Assembly: GCF_018035235.1 (NCBI RefSeq)
Contig: NZ_WPCV01000004.1
Span: 1,240,001 to 1,304,000, forward strand
Direction: 5' to 3'
DNA from: Citrobacter sp. On2M
GTDB taxonomy: Bacteria; Pseudomonadota; Gammaproteobacteria; Enterobacterales; Enterobacteriaceae
Length of the DNA stretch: 64,000 bases
In this document: in pieces, positions 62,510-64,000 of the stretch
Layout: the number at the start of each line of letters is the position of its first letter
Numbering within the stretch: the first letter of the stretch is position 1
Position numbers and translations under genes: made by a program
The notes under the pieces: generated by a model
Database searches by the model: none
Seen by the model: only the letters and a program-made list of their open reading frames with translations
Told to the model about the DNA's origin: nothing

Positions 62510-64000
62510 ATGTTTAAACGTTGTCTCTCTCCGCTGACGCTGGTCAACCAGGTGGCGCTGATTGTTTTGTTGTCCACTGCCATCGGCGTGGCAGGTATGG
62601 CTGTCTCCGGCTGGCTGGTTCAGGGCGTTCAGGGTAGCGCGCATGCAATCAACAAAGCAGGCTCGCTACGTATGCAAAGCTATCGCCTGCTGGCAGCTAT
62701 CCCGTTGGATGCTAATGATCAACCGCTACTGGATGAAATGGAGAAAACGGCGTTTAGTCCGGAATTGACGCGTGCTGCTGAGCGCGACGGACAGCAAACG
62801 CAGTTAAAAGCATTACAGGATTACTGGCATACCGAACTGGCACCGGGGCTTTTACATGCGCAGACACCTGATGCGGTCGCGCAGGATGTTACGCGCTTTG
62901 TGGTTGGACTGGATAAACTGGTTACCGCCTTTGATCATACTACCGAATTACGTATTGAACGCGTCGTCCTGCTGCATCGCCTGATGGCCATATTTATGGC
63001 ATTGCTGCTGGTCTTCACTATTATCTGGCTGCGGGTGCGTCTGTTACAGCCCTGGAAACAGCTGCTGATAATGGCGCGAGCGGTCAGCCAGCGTGATTTT
63101 ACCCAACGCGCGCATATTAGCGGGCGTAATGAGATGGCGGCTCTGGGTTCGGCACTGAATAACATGTCGGAAGAACTGGCTGAGAGTTATGCCGTGCTGG
63201 AACAACGCGTACAGGAGAAAACGGCGGGGCTGGAGCATAAAAATCAGATCCTCTCTTTCCTGTGGCAAGCCAACCGCCGTCTGCACTCACAGGTGCCGTT
63301 ATGCGAACGCCTCTCCCCGGTATTGAACGGCCTGCAAAATTTAACCCTGCTGCATGATATAGAACTGCGGGTCTATGACCTGGAAGATGAAGATAACCAC
63401 CAGGAATTTACCTGTCAGTCCGATGCCAGTTGTGATGAGAAAGGCTGTCATTTGTGTCCACGTGGGACGCTACCTGCCATTGACGGCGGTATCACACTGA
63501 AATGGCGTCTGACCGATACACATACACAATATGGTATTCTGCTCGCCACGTTGCCGTACGGACGCCATCTCAGCCACGATCAACAGCAGCTGGTCGATAC
63601 GCTGGTTGAGCAACTGACCGCAACGCTTGCACTCGACAGGCATCAGGAGCGTCAGCAGCAGTTGATCGTGATGGAAGAGCGTGCCACCATTGCGCGCGAA
63701 CTTCATGATTCTATTGCACAATCGCTCTCCTGTATGAAGATGCAGGTTAGCTGTTTGCAGATGCAGGGCGATGCGCTTTCAGATAACTGCCGCGAGCTGC
63801 TCAGCCAAATTCGTAATGAGCTGAATGCTTCGTGGGCGCAACTGCGTGAGCTGTTGACGACCTTCCGTTTACAGCTGACGGAACCTGGATTGCGACCCGC
63901 GCTGGAAGCCAGCTGTCAGGAATACAGCGCCCGTTTTGGATTTACGGTTAAGCTGGATTATCAGTTGCCGCCGCGTCTGGTCCCTTCACATCAGGCGATT
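62510..64000 (+). CDS. narX: Nitrate/nitrite sensor kinase NarX (3' end outside window)
   Basis: First 497 codons of about 598; the frame is intact to the window end. Two membrane helices (about residues 15-37 and 152-175) bracket the periplasmic sensor, which contains the P-box INKAGSLRMQSYRL that binds nitrate. HAMP-type linker follows, then the cysteine cluster CQSDASCDEKGCHLC, and the H-box RATIARELHDSIAQSL with phospho-acceptor His399. The ATPase domain is cut off. NarX phosphorylates NarL, which activates narGHJI and narK. Confidence 0.97.
   Translation, partial: MFKRCLSPLTLVNQVALIVLLSTAIGVAGMAVSGWLVQGVQGSAHAINKAGSLRMQSYRLLAAIPLDANDQPLLDEMEKTAFSPELTRAAERDGQQTQLKALQDYWHTELAPGLLHAQTPDAVAQDVTRFVVGLDKLVTAFDHTTELRIERVVLLHRLMAIFMALLLVFTIIWLRVRLLQPWKQLLIMARAVSQRDFTQRAHISGRNEMAALGSALNNMSEELAESYAVLEQRVQEKTAGLEHKNQILSFLWQANRRLHSQVPLCERLSPVLNGLQNLTLLHDIELRVYDLEDEDNHQEFTCQSDASCDEKGCHLCPRGTLPAIDGGITLKWRLTDTHTQYGILLATLPYGRHLSHDQQQLVDTLVEQLTATLALDRHQERQQQLIVMEERATIARELHDSIAQSLSCMKMQVSCLQMQGDALSDNCRELLSQIRNELNASWAQLRELLTTFRLQLTEPGLRPALEASCQEYSARFGFTVKLDYQLPPRLVPSHQAI

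Overview
The window is enterobacterial chromosome. Gene order and protein sequence follow the Escherichia coli/Salmonella pattern from yciT to narX throughout, read in the direction opposite to the E. coli K-12 map. The absence of yciGFE between trpA and ompW, a zinc-ribbon potassium channel between yciU and oppF, and a trp leader peptide MKATFILHGWWRTS point to a close relative such as Citrobacter rather than to E. coli itself. The genus call is inference. About 90% of the window is conserved core genome.

Layout. 0-10 kb: end of a DeoR-family regulator (yciT), osmB, yciH-pyrF, lapAB, pgpB, ribA, acnA, three very small genes, and cysB. 10-19 kb: topA, yciN, sohB, yciK-btuR, rluB, yciO-rnm. 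19-25.8 kb: the complete trp operon (promoter/operator, leader peptide, attenuator, trpE, trpGD, trpCF, trpB, trpA). 25.8-28.9 kb: the accessory stretch, with a membrane diguanylate cyclase, a 91-residue orphan, and a decayed prophage flanked by a 34-bp duplication of the 3' end of ompW. 28.9-35.4 kb: ompW, yciCBA, tonB, yciI, yciY, clsA, yciU. 35.4-43.3 kb: potassium channel, oppABCDF, ychE. 43.8-49.4 kb: adhE, tdk, hns, galU. 49.6-53.5 kb: rssBA, ychJ, purU and two tandem tRNA-Tyr genes. 53.7-64 kb: the anaerobic nitrate respiration block narGHJI, narK and divergent narX (cut by the window end).

How the parts work together. narX senses nitrate, narK exchanges nitrate and nitrite, and narGHJI builds the respiratory nitrate reductase. 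Perfect FNR boxes sit upstream of narG and narK, and a pair of FNR-like boxes 45 bp apart precedes ompW. adhE provides fermentative ethanol production. opp imports peptides, tonB energises outer-membrane uptake, and lapAB links to lipopolysaccharide control. rssB sets sigma-S turnover, and hns is the global silencer.

At chromosome scale the window carries two Tus-binding Ter sites (2391-2413 and 60700-60722), both in the same orientation, and two perfect MatP-binding matS sites (in pyrF and in trpE). The window therefore lies in the terminus macrodomain on one replichore. I found no CRISPR array, no intact insertion sequence and no clearly undescribed multi-gene system. The least ordinary parts are the trpA-ompW interval, the zinc-ribbon potassium channel and a 29-codon ORF opposite the end of cysB.
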